A stretch of DNA of 64,000 nucleotides from Chloroflexota bacterium (GCA_902812455.1 CADDZH010000008.1:1-64000); one strand, 5' to 3'. Shown: positions 8,729 to 18,712, counted from the first letter of the stretch. Program-made: numbers and translations. The notes: a model not told the origin generated them from the sequence alone.

Positions 8729-9601
8729 CTAAGCCTCGTGCGGCTTCTCCCCCCAGGCCGAGAGGAAATACCATAAAGCACAGTAATCATGAGACTTCAT
8801 CTCTTCCAAAGCCTGTTGATACAGGCGTTCAGCCTCTTCTTGCGTCGTTACACCCACCTTGACCAGAAAGGGTTGGATCAACTTGAGAAACACCATGCCA
8901 TTCTGATACTGGCTGAGATGCTCTTCCGCTCCATAGGAAGAATCGAGCACGTGAGCTACCTGCTGGACATGCTGGAAACCACCATCGCGCAGAAACCGCC
9001 CTAACATAGCCGTTGTAGCGACCTGCCACCCGCCAGGCGAGAAGCTTTGTCCAGTTCGGTACATAGCCTCGATGAGGAACTCGATAATTTGTCCAACGGC
9101 AAAGCTGTTAGTAATGTAGGATTCAAACTCGGTCAGCCGAACAACACCCCCTGGCCGTAAAACACGCCGGCACTCCTGGATAAATTGCGGCCATGCGCTT
9201 TTGGACATAAAGCCAGAAATAAAGCGGGCATTGACAAAATCAAACGAATTATCGGGAAAATCCAGCGGCTTGAGGGCATTCATGACCCGAAAATGGGCAT
9301 TGGCTAAGTCTTGTATCTTCGCCTGGTAGCTTGCGTATTCGATCATCAATTCGCTGATGTCAACGCCGATCAGTTGTTTATTAGAATAGGCTTTGGCCAC
9401 ATCAAGCACCCAGCCACCTGGACCACAGGCGATATCCAGGATATCGTGAATGTGGGAAAGATCAAGCTGTTGGGGAAACAACCCTCCCATACATCGTGTC
9501 AGAATGCGATCCTGATTGGTCAGGCGAGCCATCTCCGCGGCATTTTCAGCATCGATGAAATAGGAGCTTTTGTTTTGGGCTGGGCCTGTTTGCTCTGTCA
9601 T
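8729..9601 (-). CDS. Class I SAM-dependent methyltransferase, tandem paralogue 2
   Basis: This 290-residue protein is closely similar to its neighbours. It has the N-terminal IDAENAAEMARLTNQDR block, motif I LDIACGPGGW and the acidic loop IGVDISELM. The segment after residue 170 diverges from paralogue 1 (FAVGQIIEFLIEAMYRTGQ), implying a different substrate surface. The C-terminus ends in the shared YCALWYFLSAWGEKPHEA. It is the third gene in the transcription order of the minus-strand array. No biosynthetic core enzyme is adjacent that would identify a product pathway. Confidence 0.88.
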   Translation of the reverse strand: MTEQTGPAQNKSSYFIDAENAAEMARLTNQDRILTRCMGGLFPQQLDLSHIHDILDIACGPGGWVLDVAKAYSNKQLIGVDISELMIEYASYQAKIQDLANAHFRVMNALKPLDFPDNSFDFVNARFISGFMSKSAWPQFIQECRRVLRPGGVVRLTEFESYITNSFAVGQIIEFLIEAMYRTGQSFSPGGWQVATTAMLGRFLRDGGFQHVQQVAHVLDSSYGAEEHLSQYQNGMVFLKLIQPFLVKVGVTTQEEAERLYQQALEEMKSHDYCALWYFLSAWGEKPHEA

Positions 9602-9613
9602 ATTGCCATCCTT

Positions 9614-10486
9614 CTAAGCCTCACGCGGCTTCTCGCCCCAGACCGAGAGAAAGTAGCCTAAACAGCGGTAATCGGGAGACTTCATCTCTTCTAAGGCCTG
9701 CTGGTACAGGCGCTCGGCTTCCTCCTGTGTCGCCACCCTTGCTTGAATGAAAAACGGCTGTAACAACTTGAATAAGGTCATGAGATTCTGGTACTGGCTG
9801 AGATAAGCTTCCGTTCCAGCCGAGCAATCAACTATATGAGGCATCTGCTGGATACGCTGGAATCCGGCATCGCGCAAAAGCTTCCCCAGCATAGGCGTCG
9901 TAGCAAATTGCAGCCCACAGGGTGAGAAGCTCCGCCCTATTTTATAGAAGGACATGGCGATCATGCCATTCAACTGCTCGACGGCAGCGCTGTTACTAAT
10001 GTAGGATTCAAATTCAGCGAGCCGGATGAATCCCCCAGGCCGCGTGACCCGCCAGCACTCTTGCACCAGCCTGGGCCATGCATCTTTAGACATAAACCCT
10101 GTGAGAAAACGAGCATTGACAAAATCAAACGAATTGTCAGGGAAATCCAGCGGTTTGAGGGCATTCATGATCTGAAAATGCGCATTAGGTAGTTTTTGAT
10201 CCTTCGCCAGATAGCCCGCATACTCGATCATCAGTTCGCTGATATCGATGCCGATCACCTGCTTCTCAAGATAGGTTCTGGCTACATCCAGCGCCCATTC
10301 ACCAGGCCCGCAGGCAATATCCAGGATATCGTGAATGTGGGAAAGATCAAGCTGCTGGGGGAACAACCCGCCCATACATCTGGTAATCACACGGCCTTGA
10401 TTGATCAGCCGGGCCATCTCCGCCGCATTTTCGGCATCAATTACATAGGAGCTTTTGTCCTGAGGTGGATCAGCCTGTTCAGTCAT
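9614..10486 (-). CDS. Class I SAM-dependent methyltransferase, tandem paralogue 3
   Basis: A 290-residue paralogue. Motif I reads DIACGPGEW, with Glu replacing the second Gly seen in its siblings; the catalytic glycine core is kept. IGIDISELM follows as the ribose-binding acidic loop. The variable region (AAVEQLNGMIAMSFYKIGR) is close to paralogue 4, so 3 and 4 look like the most recent duplication pair, with 1 and 2 more diverged. The gene starts with AGAAAGGCAG upstream of the ATG and ends 12 bp before paralogue 2. Confidence 0.88.
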   Translation of the reverse strand: MTEQADPPQDKSSYVIDAENAAEMARLINQGRVITRCMGGLFPQQLDLSHIHDILDIACGPGEWALDVARTYLEKQVIGIDISELMIEYAGYLAKDQKLPNAHFQIMNALKPLDFPDNSFDFVNARFLTGFMSKDAWPRLVQECWRVTRPGGFIRLAEFESYISNSAAVEQLNGMIAMSFYKIGRSFSPCGLQFATTPMLGKLLRDAGFQRIQQMPHIVDCSAGTEAYLSQYQNLMTLFKLLQPFFIQARVATQEEAERLYQQALEEMKSPDYRCLGYFLSVWGEKPREA

Positions 10487-10498
10487 ATCACTGCCTTT

Positions 10499-11371
10499 CT
10501 AAGCCTCACGCGGTTTCTCGCCCCATGCTGAAAGCAAGTACCCCAGGCAGCAATAATCAGGAGATTTCATCTCTTCTAAGGCCTCCTGGTACAGGCGCTC
10601 AGCCTCTTCTGGCGTTGCCACTCCCGTCTTAATGAAAAACGGCTGCAACAACTTGAATAAGGTCATGAGATTCTGGTACTGGCTTAAATGATCTTCCGTT
10701 CCAGCAGAACATTCGAGGACATGAGCCATCTTCTGGATATGCTGGAATCCGGCATCGCGCAAAAACCGCCCCAACATCGGTGTTGTACCAATTTGCAGCC
10801 CGCAGGGAGAAAAGCTTTGTCCTGCTTTGTACAGCGACATGGCGATCATGCCGTTCAACTGCTCAACGGCAGGACTGTTGCCGATAAATGATTCAAATTC
10901 GGTCAGTCGAACAACACCTCCAGGTCGCAAAACACGCCAGCACTCCTGGATGAATTGCCGCCAAGTGGTTTTGGGCATGAACCCGGCAAGGAAGCGAGCA
11001 TTGACAAAATCAAAGGAGTTGCTGGCAAAGTCTAGCGGCTTCAACACATCCATGATCTTGAAACGCACATTCGGCAATTCTTGTATCCTTGCCTGGTAAT
11101 TGGCATATTCAACCATCAACTGGCTGATATCGATACCAATCACCTGCTTACCAGGATAAGCCTTCGCCACCTCCAGCGCCCAGCCGCCTGGGCCACAGGC
11201 GATATCGAGAATATCATGAATGCTGGAAAGATCGAGCTGTGGTGGGAACAGCCCGCCCATACTTTTTGTCACAACGCGATCCTGATTAGTCAGGCGGGCC
11301 ATCTCCGCGGCATTTTCAGCATCGATGAAATAAGAACTCGCGCTCTGGGAGGAATCATTAGCCTGCGGCAT
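10499..11371 (-). CDS. Class I SAM-dependent methyltransferase, tandem paralogue 4 (promoter-proximal)
   Basis: First gene of the minus-strand array, 290 residues from the ATG at 11371, which has AGGAAGG upstream. An in-frame ATG eight codons earlier would place the ribosome site inside the gene and is less likely. Motif I DIACGPGGW and IGIDISQLM are intact, and the shared N-terminal IDAENAAEMARLTNQDR block is present. The middle region (AVEQLNGMIAMSLYKAGQSF) resembles paralogue 3. A plausible promoter lies about 90-120 bp upstream. Confidence 0.88.
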   Translation of the reverse strand: MPQANDSSQSASSYFIDAENAAEMARLTNQDRVVTKSMGGLFPPQLDLSSIHDILDIACGPGGWALEVAKAYPGKQVIGIDISQLMVEYANYQARIQELPNVRFKIMDVLKPLDFASNSFDFVNARFLAGFMPKTTWRQFIQECWRVLRPGGVVRLTEFESFIGNSPAVEQLNGMIAMSLYKAGQSFSPCGLQIGTTPMLGRFLRDAGFQHIQKMAHVLECSAGTEDHLSQYQNLMTLFKLLQPFFIKTGVATPEEAERLYQEALEEMKSPDYCCLGYLLSAWGEKPREA

Positions 11372-11690
11372 AAAGAAGATATCCTTCCTAGTCATGAATA
11401 GAAATACTCGGAAGTACTAGAGCAACCTTCTGCTGGTTGCAAGGTAGCCGATAATCTCTATTATAATAATGGCAGTATTATTCGGCAAGTCTTTAATCAA
11501 AAATCGGGAGCGGCTATCATCGAGGGTAGGGGCGAGGCTTGCCCTCGCCCTAGTTACCCGCTCGCCCTGGTTGCTGGCCCGATGAGTGGTGGAACATACA
11601 TTGACACATAACTGCCCATCATTTACACTCAGGATAAGTCACAATAATGGGGAAGACATCATACGATAGAATGCGAGCAAAGCTAGCTAC
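11372..11690. other. Intergenic region between divergent methyltransferase array and kinase
   Basis: This 319-bp gap holds the minus-strand promoter, AT-rich DNA with short mirrored TATTATT segments (11455-11485), and a family A hairpin repeat (11521-11551: GGGCGAGG-CTTG-CCCTCGCCC). I see no gene here. The plus-strand kinase promoter is not obvious. Confidence 0.5.
11460..11488 (-). promoter_or_regulatory. Probable promoter of the methyltransferase array
   Basis: On the minus strand TTGCCG (11483-11488) and TATAAT (11460-11465) are separated by 17 bp, and the start codon of the first methyltransferase lies 89 bp downstream. The -10 is perfect and the -35 matches the consensus at four of six positions. 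Confidence 0.5.
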
Positions 11691-13778
11691 ATGAGTGAGC
11701 AAGTGAAACAAGAAAGCCTCGAAGTTTACAGCTATTCGGATGCCATACTCCAGCATATGTCCATCGGGGTGGCATTGTTTGATGCGGATAATTTCATTTT
11801 GTTGGCCGCAAGTAATCTATTTCATACATCCCTTGTCCCCCCATGGCAGGATGGGCGAGCTATTGGACATACACTCACAGAATGGCTTCCTGATGCCGAG
11901 GCAACGGGAGTGGTGGACATTTTCCGCCGCGTAGCAGAAACAGGCACCTCCTATCATAACAGCGAATACGCTTTCCCGTCATTTGAGCGCGGTATGACAT
12001 ACTGGAACTGGACGCTTGATCCAATCCGAAACAGCAGTGGGCGTATCGTTCAACTATTACTGACTGCCACCGATATCACAGAGCAAGTTCAGGCGCGCAA
12101 GCAAATCGAAGCAGAGAAAACCTCGCTCAGCCAGGCCACACGTGAGATCGAAGCCGACCGCAAGCGCCTGGAGGTTGTTGAAACAGTTGCACAAAGTGTG
12201 CAGGCATCGCTTCATACCAGGCGTATCAGCGCGGCTGCCAGCAAAGCCATCATTGCCTCCTTTGGAGCAAGGCATGTCTATATTCACACGGCTGATCCTA
12301 CGCAGCAACTATTACGCCTGCTCTATATGTATCCTCCGCCAGATAGCCAGGTGCTTCAACTGGTCCAGCATATCCCTTATAATAGCTCGTTTCCATCATC
12401 CCAGGCCCATAAACGACGCGAACCGATCGTGATAGAAGATCTCCAGGCGGCGCCATCCCAGGGAATACTGGCGAGTGATAATCCTCTCGTGCAGAGCGGT
12501 GCAAGGGGGTACATTTGTATACCACTCTGGTTTGACGACCGCTTTGAAGGAATCTTAGCTGCTACCTTCCAAGAAGCTATCCACACAGATGGCCCTCAGG
12601 TGCAGGCATTGGCAGGATGCGCCCCATATATTGCCGCAGCCCTGGCACATGCACGCCTCCATGCCGAAGTCGAGAACGAACGAGCGCGCCTGCGAGCTAT
12701 TCTCGACCAGTTACCTGAGGGCATCATTATGATTGAAGCGGCTGATGGTCATATTAGTTATGCTAATACTGCCGCCGCTACTATTCTCGGTATCTCTCTA
12801 ACCAGCCTGAACAATGCTTCGCTCAACCAGAAGGATCGGGCAAATACCATCGTAAGAATGCAGGGGCTTCCAGTACTTCCTCGCAATTTCGCCATCATCC
12901 GAGCCCTGAGTGGTGAAACGACCAGCGGCCTCGAAACCACAGTGCTTAAACCGGATGGCACTAAAGCCGCCTTACTCATCTCTAGCGCGCCGCTACACGA
13001 TGAAAATGGGCTTATCACAGGAGCGGTGCTTGTTTTTCAGGACATCACGGCACAAAAAAGCATCGAGCAACAGAAAAACGAGTTCCTCTCCTTTGCCAGC
13101 CATGAATTGCGCACACCCGTCACGGCCATCCAGGGCTACGCAGAGATTCTCCAGGCCCAGATCGAACAGGATAAGGAACTCGGCCCACAAAGCCTGCGCG
13201 CCCTTTCAGTCATCAACGAGCAGAGCCAGCAGCTTTCCAGGCTGATCGATGAGATGCTCGATCTCACACGCATTGATAATATGCAATTAAAGCTCCATCG
13301 TGAAGCGCATGATCTCATCGCTATTGTCGCTCGTGTCGTAGAAACGCAGGCCTCTATGACCAGGAAACACCGGCTTCACCTCGTCCTGGAAGGCATTGAA
13401 CCAAACAATACGTTAATTGGCTATGTTGACAAAAATCGCCTGGCCCAGATTGTCAATAACCTCGTCAGCAATGCTATCAAGTACAGCCCATCCGGGGGCG
13501 ACATTGAGGTTGGAGTAACCTACTCAGCAGCATCGCCTCACGAGGTCACGCTCTGGGTAAAAGATCATGGTACCGGCATACCGGCCAGCGAACTACCTCA
13601 TATCTTTAACCGTTTTCATCGAGCCAGCACCATCGACCACTCTATCAGTGGCTTAGGTATCGGGCTATACCTGGTCAAAGAACTGGTCAAACTCCACGGT
13701 GGCCGCATCTGGGCAGAGAGTATCGAAGGCAGCGGTTCCACTTTCTATGTCCAGCTCCCCCTCAAAGCCTACCTTTAA
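11691..13778 (+). CDS. PAS-GAF-PAS sensor histidine kinase
   Basis: This 695-residue kinase carries no membrane segment, so it is probably cytosolic. Order: PAS-like domain (about 15-135, ending in LLLTATDITEQ), coiled-coil linker (135-165), GAF domain (about 170-325), second PAS (about 330-455, ending VLVFQDITAQKSIEQQK), HisKA with H-box SHELRTPVTAIQGY (H471), and HATPase_c with N-box NNLVSNAIKYS (about 589-599), G1 DHGTGIP and G2 GLGIGLYLVKELV. It autophosphorylates H471 in response to an unknown signal. No response regulator is adjacent; the window's own receiver protein (1747-3579) is 8 kb away. Ligand chemistry of the PAS and GAF domains is not readable. Confidence 0.92.
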   Translation: MSEQVKQESLEVYSYSDAILQHMSIGVALFDADNFILLAASNLFHTSLVPPWQDGRAIGHTLTEWLPDAEATGVVDIFRRVAETGTSYHNSEYAFPSFERGMTYWNWTLDPIRNSSGRIVQLLLTATDITEQVQARKQIEAEKTSLSQATREIEADRKRLEVVETVAQSVQASLHTRRISAAASKAIIASFGARHVYIHTADPTQQLLRLLYMYPPPDSQVLQLVQHIPYNSSFPSSQAHKRREPIVIEDLQAAPSQGILASDNPLVQSGARGYICIPLWFDDRFEGILAATFQEAIHTDGPQVQALAGCAPYIAAALAHARLHAEVENERARLRAILDQLPEGIIMIEAADGHISYANTAAATILGISLTSLNNASLNQKDRANTIVRMQGLPVLPRNFAIIRALSGETTSGLETTVLKPDGTKAALLISSAPLHDENGLITGAVLVFQDITAQKSIEQQKNEFLSFASHELRTPVTAIQGYAEILQAQIEQDKELGPQSLRALSVINEQSQQLSRLIDEMLDLTRIDNMQLKLHREAHDLIAIVARVVETQASMTRKHRLHLVLEGIEPNNTLIGYVDKNRLAQIVNNLVSNAIKYSPSGGDIEVGVTYSAASPHEVTLWVKDHGTGIPASELPHIFNRFHRASTIDHSISGLGIGLYLVKELVKLHGGRIWAESIEGSGSTFYVQLPLKAYL

Positions 13779-13871
13779 CCCTCTCAATGTGTGCTATACT
13801 AAATTAAAGCCAACACAATAGTTCTCTGCACATTGAATTTGTTTTTCTCATCTTTCTGGAGGGTAATGCAT

Positions 13872-14384
13872 ATGCCTGTCTCCGTGACCAACTCCAAACT
13901 AATCTACGAGGCTCTCAAAGCCTGCGACGTGAAAATTATTTCCGCCTTACCGGAAACATGGCTCGTCCACCTCATTCGCCTGGCAGACGAGGACCCGGAC
14001 ATGATCCTCGTTCGGGTCGCCAAAGAGGAAGAAAGCATCGGCATCTCGGCAGGGGCACATCTAGCAGGTGTCAACTCGGCAATGCTGATGCAAAATCATG
14101 GCTTCCTGGCTGCTATCAACCCGATTGTCTCGCTGGCGCTGCTGTACAAAATTCCCCTCTTGATGCTGATCAGCCATCGCGGGCATTGGGGCGAAAAAGA
14201 TCCCTGGCAGACACAGGGCGGTCTGGTTACCGAACCAATCCTGCGGGCGTTGAACATCCCAACCTGGCACCTGGTGAACCCTACTGACATCCACCGGCGC
14301 ATCAGGGATGCTCAGACCCTGGCCCTCTCCTCGTTGCACCCTGTTGCCGTTTTGCTGTCACGTGAACTCATGTGGGAGGACTGA
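13872..14384 (+). CDS. TPP-dependent decarboxylase alpha subunit, sulfopyruvate/phosphonopyruvate decarboxylase-like
   Basis: This 170-residue protein matches the N-terminal (PYR) half of small two-subunit TPP enzymes such as ComD. The segment AKEEESIGISAGAHLAG (50-66) carries the Glu that activates the thiamine aminopyrimidine, and QNHGFL and GHWGEKDPWQTQG follow as in sulfopyruvate decarboxylase alpha chains. The ATG at 13872 is chosen because GGAGGG lies 8 nt upstream; in-frame starts at 13866 and 13833 have no better spacing. The beta-subunit gene starts 6 bp after the stop. The true 2-oxoacid substrate is not known; no coenzyme M genes are visible. Confidence 0.8.
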   Translation: MPVSVTNSKLIYEALKACDVKIISALPETWLVHLIRLADEDPDMILVRVAKEEESIGISAGAHLAGVNSAMLMQNHGFLAAINPIVSLALLYKIPLLMLISHRGHWGEKDPWQTQGGLVTEPILRALNIPTWHLVNPTDIHRRIRDAQTLALSSLHPVAVLLSRELMWED

Positions 14385-14390
14385 GCGATT

Positions 14391-14966
14391 ATGTTACGAC
14401 AAGACGCTTTAGAGGCCATTTATCCTGAGCTGGAGCAGCATATCGTGGTCACGATCATGGGCGCGGTTGCCGCCGAGCTCTACATGCTCGGGCACCGCCA
14501 CAACTTCTTCTATCTCGAACACGCCATGGGGCTTGCATCCTCAATGGGACTCGGTATCGCTCTCTCGTTGCCGGAACACAAGGTGATCGTCCTTGATGGC
14601 GATGGCTCGCTCCTCATGAACCTGGGAACGCTCAGCACCATGGCCCGCTACAAACCCGGCAACCTGCTACACATCGTCTTCGATAACGAAAGCCTGCTCT
14701 CGGTAGGAGGCTTCCCAACCGCCACAGCGACCGGTACCGACCTGGCGGGCATTGCCAGGGCCTCGGGTGTGCCGCAAGTGAGGGAAGCTAACACCCCTGA
14801 CAGCCTCAAAGATGCCGTCAGAGAAGCCCTGGCAAGCAACACACTGACGACAATCGTCTCAAAAGTTGAGGCCAGCGGGCCAAAGTCATTCCATATGGAT
14901 TTACCGCTCCTGGAGAATCGCTTCCAGTTCAAGCGCTACCTGGAATCATTACGTAAGCAATCGTAA
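14391..14966 (+). CDS. TPP-dependent decarboxylase beta subunit, sulfopyruvate decarboxylase-like
   Basis: A 191-residue protein matching the PP half of the same enzyme. The TPP-Mg motif starts at GDGSLLMN (70-77) and ends about 28 residues later in FDNES. YLEHAMGLASSMGLGIALS (41-59) is typical of ComE-like and phosphonopyruvate decarboxylase C-terminal halves. With the preceding gene it reconstitutes a complete enzyme. A metal-dependent cyclase-family hydrolase follows 14 bp later, suggesting that the product or substrate is handled by that hydrolase. Confidence 0.82.
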   Translation: MLRQDALEAIYPELEQHIVVTIMGAVAAELYMLGHRHNFFYLEHAMGLASSMGLGIALSLPEHKVIVLDGDGSLLMNLGTLSTMARYKPGNLLHIVFDNESLLSVGGFPTATATGTDLAGIARASGVPQVREANTPDSLKDAVREALASNTLTTIVSKVEASGPKSFHMDLPLLENRFQFKRYLESLRKQS

Positions 14967-14980
14967 GAAAGGAGTTTATC

Positions 14981-15769
14981 ATGTTGAACACAGGAAATAA
15001 CGTGTTGACACAACTGATTGAAGAACTCAATGCTGGCCGCGTGAGGGTCGTTGATCTGACGACTCCTTTAGGGGAGGATACGCCCGTAATCGACCTACCA
15101 CCCATATTTGCGCCATCGCCAGGATTAACGATCACTGAAATTTCGCACTACGATGATAGAGGACCAGCGTGGTACTGGAATATCCTCAACCTGGGCGAGC
15201 ATACTGGCACCCATTTTGACGCGCCCATCCACTGGGTCACGGGCAAGGACCTGCCCAACAACGCCACCGATACGATCCCACCACGTAAGTTTATTGGCCG
15301 GGCCTGCGTCATCGACATCACGGCCGAAGTTGAGCAATCACCCGATTACCTGCTAACCATCGATCGTGTCGAACAATGGGAACGTGAATATGGCAGCTTC
15401 CCGCCCGGCGCATGGGTACTCATACGTACAGAATGGAGCAAGCACAAAGGTCGCGAGGCCTTTCTAGGCCTGCAACCAGATGGCTCGCATTCTCCTGGCT
15501 TTCACCCATCCTGTGCTAAATATCTGGCGCAGGAGCGCGACATTCTTGGCGTTGGCGTCGAAACGGTTGGCACAGATGCCGGACAGGGGGGTGGCTTCGA
15601 TCCTCCTTTCCCCTGCCATACCTATATGCACGGCGCGGGAAAGTTCGGCCTCACCAGCCTGGTCAACCTGGACCAGTTGCCGCCAACCGGGGCGATCGTT
15701 ATTGCCGCACCGCTCAAGATCGTCAATGGCTCTGGCAGCCCGCTGCGCGTAATTGCCCTCGCACCATAA
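14981..15769 (+). CDS. Cyclase-family metal-dependent hydrolase (kynurenine formamidase-like fold)
   Basis: A 262-residue protein with the family hallmark HTGTHFDAPIHW (74-85), whose His and Asp residues bind the metal, plus VDLTTPLGEDTP near the N-terminus. GVGVETVGTDAG (about 188-199) and a late Cys/His-containing loop complete the pattern. The family includes kynurenine formamidase and hydrolases acting on amides, lactones and cyclic imides. Length exceeds typical KynB (about 210), which argues against assigning kynurenine metabolism. It is encoded directly after the TPP decarboxylase pair with AAAGGAG before its start, so the three genes form an operon of unknown pathway. Confidence 0.82.
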   Translation: MLNTGNNVLTQLIEELNAGRVRVVDLTTPLGEDTPVIDLPPIFAPSPGLTITEISHYDDRGPAWYWNILNLGEHTGTHFDAPIHWVTGKDLPNNATDTIPPRKFIGRACVIDITAEVEQSPDYLLTIDRVEQWEREYGSFPPGAWVLIRTEWSKHKGREAFLGLQPDGSHSPGFHPSCAKYLAQERDILGVGVETVGTDAGQGGGFDPPFPCHTYMHGAGKFGLTSLVNLDQLPPTGAIVIAAPLKIVNGSGSPLRVIALAP

Positions 15770-15799
15770 ATTGTATAATCTACGTTGAAAGGAGGATGC

Positions 15800-16309
15800 A
15801 TGAACCATACCTCATCCATAAGAAACTGGACAGAGATACGCGGCTTACCAATAGTTGCTCTCGATACGACTCTCAAACTTGGCACAGTCGAAGACTTTTA
15901 TTTTGAACCCGATACCAATGCAGTACGCGCTCTGCGTGTAAATAGAGGCGTTCTGGGCCACCGTGCCGTGCCTGCCAACTGGATCAACACCATCGAACCC
16001 ACCAGGATTACTGTGATGAACGAGGAAATGGTGATCGAAGAGGAGCACGATGGTCGCCTGCCAGAACTCCCATTGGGCCATAGCCTGCTCTCATACAAGG
16101 TCGTGAGTGAAAATGGGGAGACGATAGGCACTGTCAGTAATATCCTGCTCGATACGCAGCCGCCAATCGCCCTGCGGGTTGCTGCATATGAGGTGATTAT
16201 CGAAAGAGGCAGGCGGAGCCGTCAAAAAGTATTTTCCGCCGACGAAGTAACAGATTACGGGGAAGATACTATTTACATCCTTGACCAGGTAGCGAAAGCT
16301 CTGAGGTAA
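15800..16309 (+). CDS. PRC-barrel domain protein
   Basis: The start at 15800 follows AAAGGAGG directly; an in-frame TTG at 15785 lies within that ribosome site. The 169-residue product has two PRC-barrel-like beta-rich units: LPIVALDTTLKLGTVEDFYFEPDTNAVRAL and, after a linker, LLSYKVVSENGETIGTVSNILLDTQPPIALRV. PRC barrels occur in the photosynthetic reaction centre H subunit, in RimM and in many small bacterial proteins of unknown role. There are no membrane segments. It follows the cyclase gene by 30 bp and may be co-transcribed. Confidence 0.75.
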   Translation: MNHTSSIRNWTEIRGLPIVALDTTLKLGTVEDFYFEPDTNAVRALRVNRGVLGHRAVPANWINTIEPTRITVMNEEMVIEEEHDGRLPELPLGHSLLSYKVVSENGETIGTVSNILLDTQPPIALRVAAYEVIIERGRRSRQKVFSADEVTDYGEDTIYILDQVAKALR

Positions 16310-16318
16310 TTCCATAGG

Positions 16319-18712
16319 TTAGTTGCGCCCAAATCGACGCAGCCTCAAGGAATTGCCCACCACAGTCACCGAAGAGAACGCCATGGCAGCCGCCGCGAAG
16401 ATGGGGGCCTGCTCTTTCAAGAATGGCACCAGCGGGGACAGGATAGCCAGCGGGATCAGGATCGTGTTATAGGCAAAAGCCCAGAAGAGGTTCTGCTTGA
16501 TAGTGCGCATAGTGGCACGCGAAAGCTCTAAGGCCGTCGCAACGCTCTTGAGGTTTCCCTTGACCAGGGTAATATCTGCTGCCTCCATCGCGATATCCGT
16601 TCCCGTGCCCATTGCAATGCCAGCATCAGCCTGTACCAGCGCAGGTGCGTCGTTGATGCCATCGCCTGCAAAGGCTACCACGAGGCCCTGCGCTTGCAGC
16701 CATTTGACCTGATTGGCTTTCTCTTCCGGCAATACCTCGGCCAGCACATGTTCGGCAGGAATGCCAACCTGGGCGGCAATTGCCTGCGCTGTGCGCTGGT
16801 TGTCGCCGGTAATCATCCAGACTTCAAGCCCCTGCTCGTGCAACTGCTTGATCGCCTCAGCCGAGCCAGCTTTGATGGTATCGGCTACAGCCAGCAATCC
16901 CGCTACCTCTCCATCAATGACCACTATCATCGCCGTCTTGCCCTGCCGCTCTAAAGCCTCCAACCGATCTTCTACAGCCTCATAATTGATAGCGCGTTCA
17001 GTGAAGAGGCGCCGGGTTCCAATCACGACGCTGTGACCCTCCACAACTGCTTCCAACCCACGCCCTGCCAGGGCGCTATACTGCTGGGGAGCCTGGCCCA
17101 ACCTGATGCCTCGTGCTTTTGCACCCTCCACGACCGCTGCGGCAAGCGGGTGCTCAGAACCCTGCTCAGCTCCGGCAGCCAGGCGCAACATTTCATCAAC
17201 CTGCCATCCGGCAACCGCTATGGCACCGGTAAGTTCAGGCTTGCCTTTCGTAATCGTTCCTGTTTTATCAAGCAGCACCGCCTGCACAGCCTGGATACGC
17301 TCAAGGCTCTCGCCACCTTTAATCAAGATGCCTCGTTCGGCTCCCTTGCCCGTGCCAACCATAATAGCGGTCGGCGTAGCAAGCCCTAACGCACATGGGC
17401 ACGCTACCACCAGGACGGCAACTGCTGCCACAATAGCCACAATCCAGGGTGTGCTGGTGCCTCCCATGGCTCCCGCGCTGAATTGTATGAGATGCAGGCT
17501 ACCAAGAGCCATCCACAATATGAACGTCAGGGTAGCAATGAGCAATACTGAGGGCACAAAAATGCCCGCGATGCTATCAGCCAGGCGCTGGATAGGCGCT
17601 TTTGAGCCTTGCGCCTGCTCCACCATGCGAATAATGTTCGCAAGAACCGTATCAGAGCCAACTCTGGTGGCTCGCATGTGCAGCAGGCCATGCTGGTTGA
17701 TGGTTGCTCCTATCAATGGCTCGCCCTCGCCCTTCTCAACCGGGATGCTCTCACCCGTAATCATCGATTCATCGACCGCCGATATGCCGGATAGCACAAC
17801 GCCATCAACAGGAATTTTCTCGCCGGGGCGAACGATCAGTTCATCACCAACTTGCACCTGCTCGATGGGCAATTCTACCTCTCTCCCATCGCGCACAACA
17901 TGCGCGGTTCGCGCCTGCAAGCCGATCAGCTTCTTGATCGCCTCGCTGGCCTGCCCCTTCGCACGAGCTTCCAGGTATTTGCCCAGGAAGATCAGGGTGA
18001 TGATCAGGGCCGTTGTATCATAGAAAGTGGTCGAGCCAACAACGCGCGGGAAGAAGGTAGCCACGATGCTCATGAGATAGGCCGCCGTCGAGCCAACCGA
18101 GATCAGGGTATCCATGTTCGCGCTCATGTGACGCAGGTTCTTGAGGGCTCCGCGATGGAACTCCCAACCAACCACGGCCCATACCGGAGTTGCCAGCGCC
18201 AGGAGCAAGTAGTTCTCGCCGGGTAAGCGATTCATGAAGAACATGCTCAATATCACAACCGGCAATGTTAACGCAATGCCCAGGATTAAGAGATTGCGCT
18301 TGTGCCTGATTTCAGCTTCCCTGCGCCTGCTCTGCTCATCTTCCTGCATCATGCCGCTAGTGGGCGTAGCCGTAGCGGTGCTTCCTTCGCCAGCCTGAAT
18401 CGCTTGCGGCGCCGGCCTCGCCGGTATGCTAATCGGTTCCGCCTTGTAGCCAACGGCCTCCACCTTCTGCACCATCTGCTCTATATTTACCCGCGCCGGA
18501 TCATAGGTAACGGCAGCTTGCTCTGTCGCTAAATTGACGCTGGCGTCTACAACGCCCGGAACCTTCTTGAGTCCCTTTTCTATACGCATGGCACAAGAAG
18601 CGCAGGTCATCCCCTCAAGAGCCAGTACCACACGGCAATCTGCATTTGCCTGATCCTGCGGAGATACGCTGCCCATTGCTTCCATGGGCTGTTTAGCTCC
18701 GGCTGCCATCAT
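16319..18712 (-). CDS. copA: Copper-translocating P1B-type ATPase
   Basis: About 797 residues from the ATG at 18712, which has AGAAGAAGG upstream. An N-terminal heavy-metal domain with GMTCASC (C37, C40) is followed by about eight membrane segments. Catalytic motifs: TGES in the actuator domain, CPC (438-440) in the membrane metal site, DKTGT (D482 is phosphorylated), [14 protein letters not shown], and a final NSLRLRR near the C-terminus. CPC with the C-terminal membrane motifs YN...[16 protein letters not shown] is the CopA (Cu+) signature. It exports Cu+ from the cytosol. A CsoR-like operator overlaps its promoter. No chaperone or csoR gene is visible nearby. Confidence 0.94.
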   Translation of the reverse strand: MMAAGAKQPMEAMGSVSPQDQANADCRVVLALEGMTCASCAMRIEKGLKKVPGVVDASVNLATEQAAVTYDPARVNIEQMVQKVEAVGYKAEPISIPARPAPQAIQAGEGSTATATPTSGMMQEDEQSRRREAEIRHKRNLLILGIALTLPVVILSMFFMNRLPGENYLLLALATPVWAVVGWEFHRGALKNLRHMSANMDTLISVGSTAAYLMSIVATFFPRVVGSTTFYDTTALIITLIFLGKYLEARAKGQASEAIKKLIGLQARTAHVVRDGREVELPIEQVQVGDELIVRPGEKIPVDGVVLSGISAVDESMITGESIPVEKGEGEPLIGATINQHGLLHMRATRVGSDTVLANIIRMVEQAQGSKAPIQRLADSIAGIFVPSVLLIATLTFILWMALGSLHLIQFSAGAMGGTSTPWIVAIVAAVAVLVVACPCALGLATPTAIMVGTGKGAERGILIKGGESLERIQAVQAVLLDKTGTITKGKPELTGAIAVAGWQVDEMLRLAAGAEQGSEHPLAAAVVEGAKARGIRLGQAPQQYSALAGRGLEAVVEGHSVVIGTRRLFTERAINYEAVEDRLEALERQGKTAMIVVIDGEVAGLLAVADTIKAGSAEAIKQLHEQGLEVWMITGDNQRTAQAIAAQVGIPAEHVLAEVLPEEKANQVKWLQAQGLVVAFAGDGINDAPALVQADAGIAMGTGTDIAMEAADITLVKGNLKSVATALELSRATMRTIKQNLFWAFAYNTILIPLAILSPLVPFLKEQAPIFAAAAMAFSSVTVVGNSLRLRRFGRN

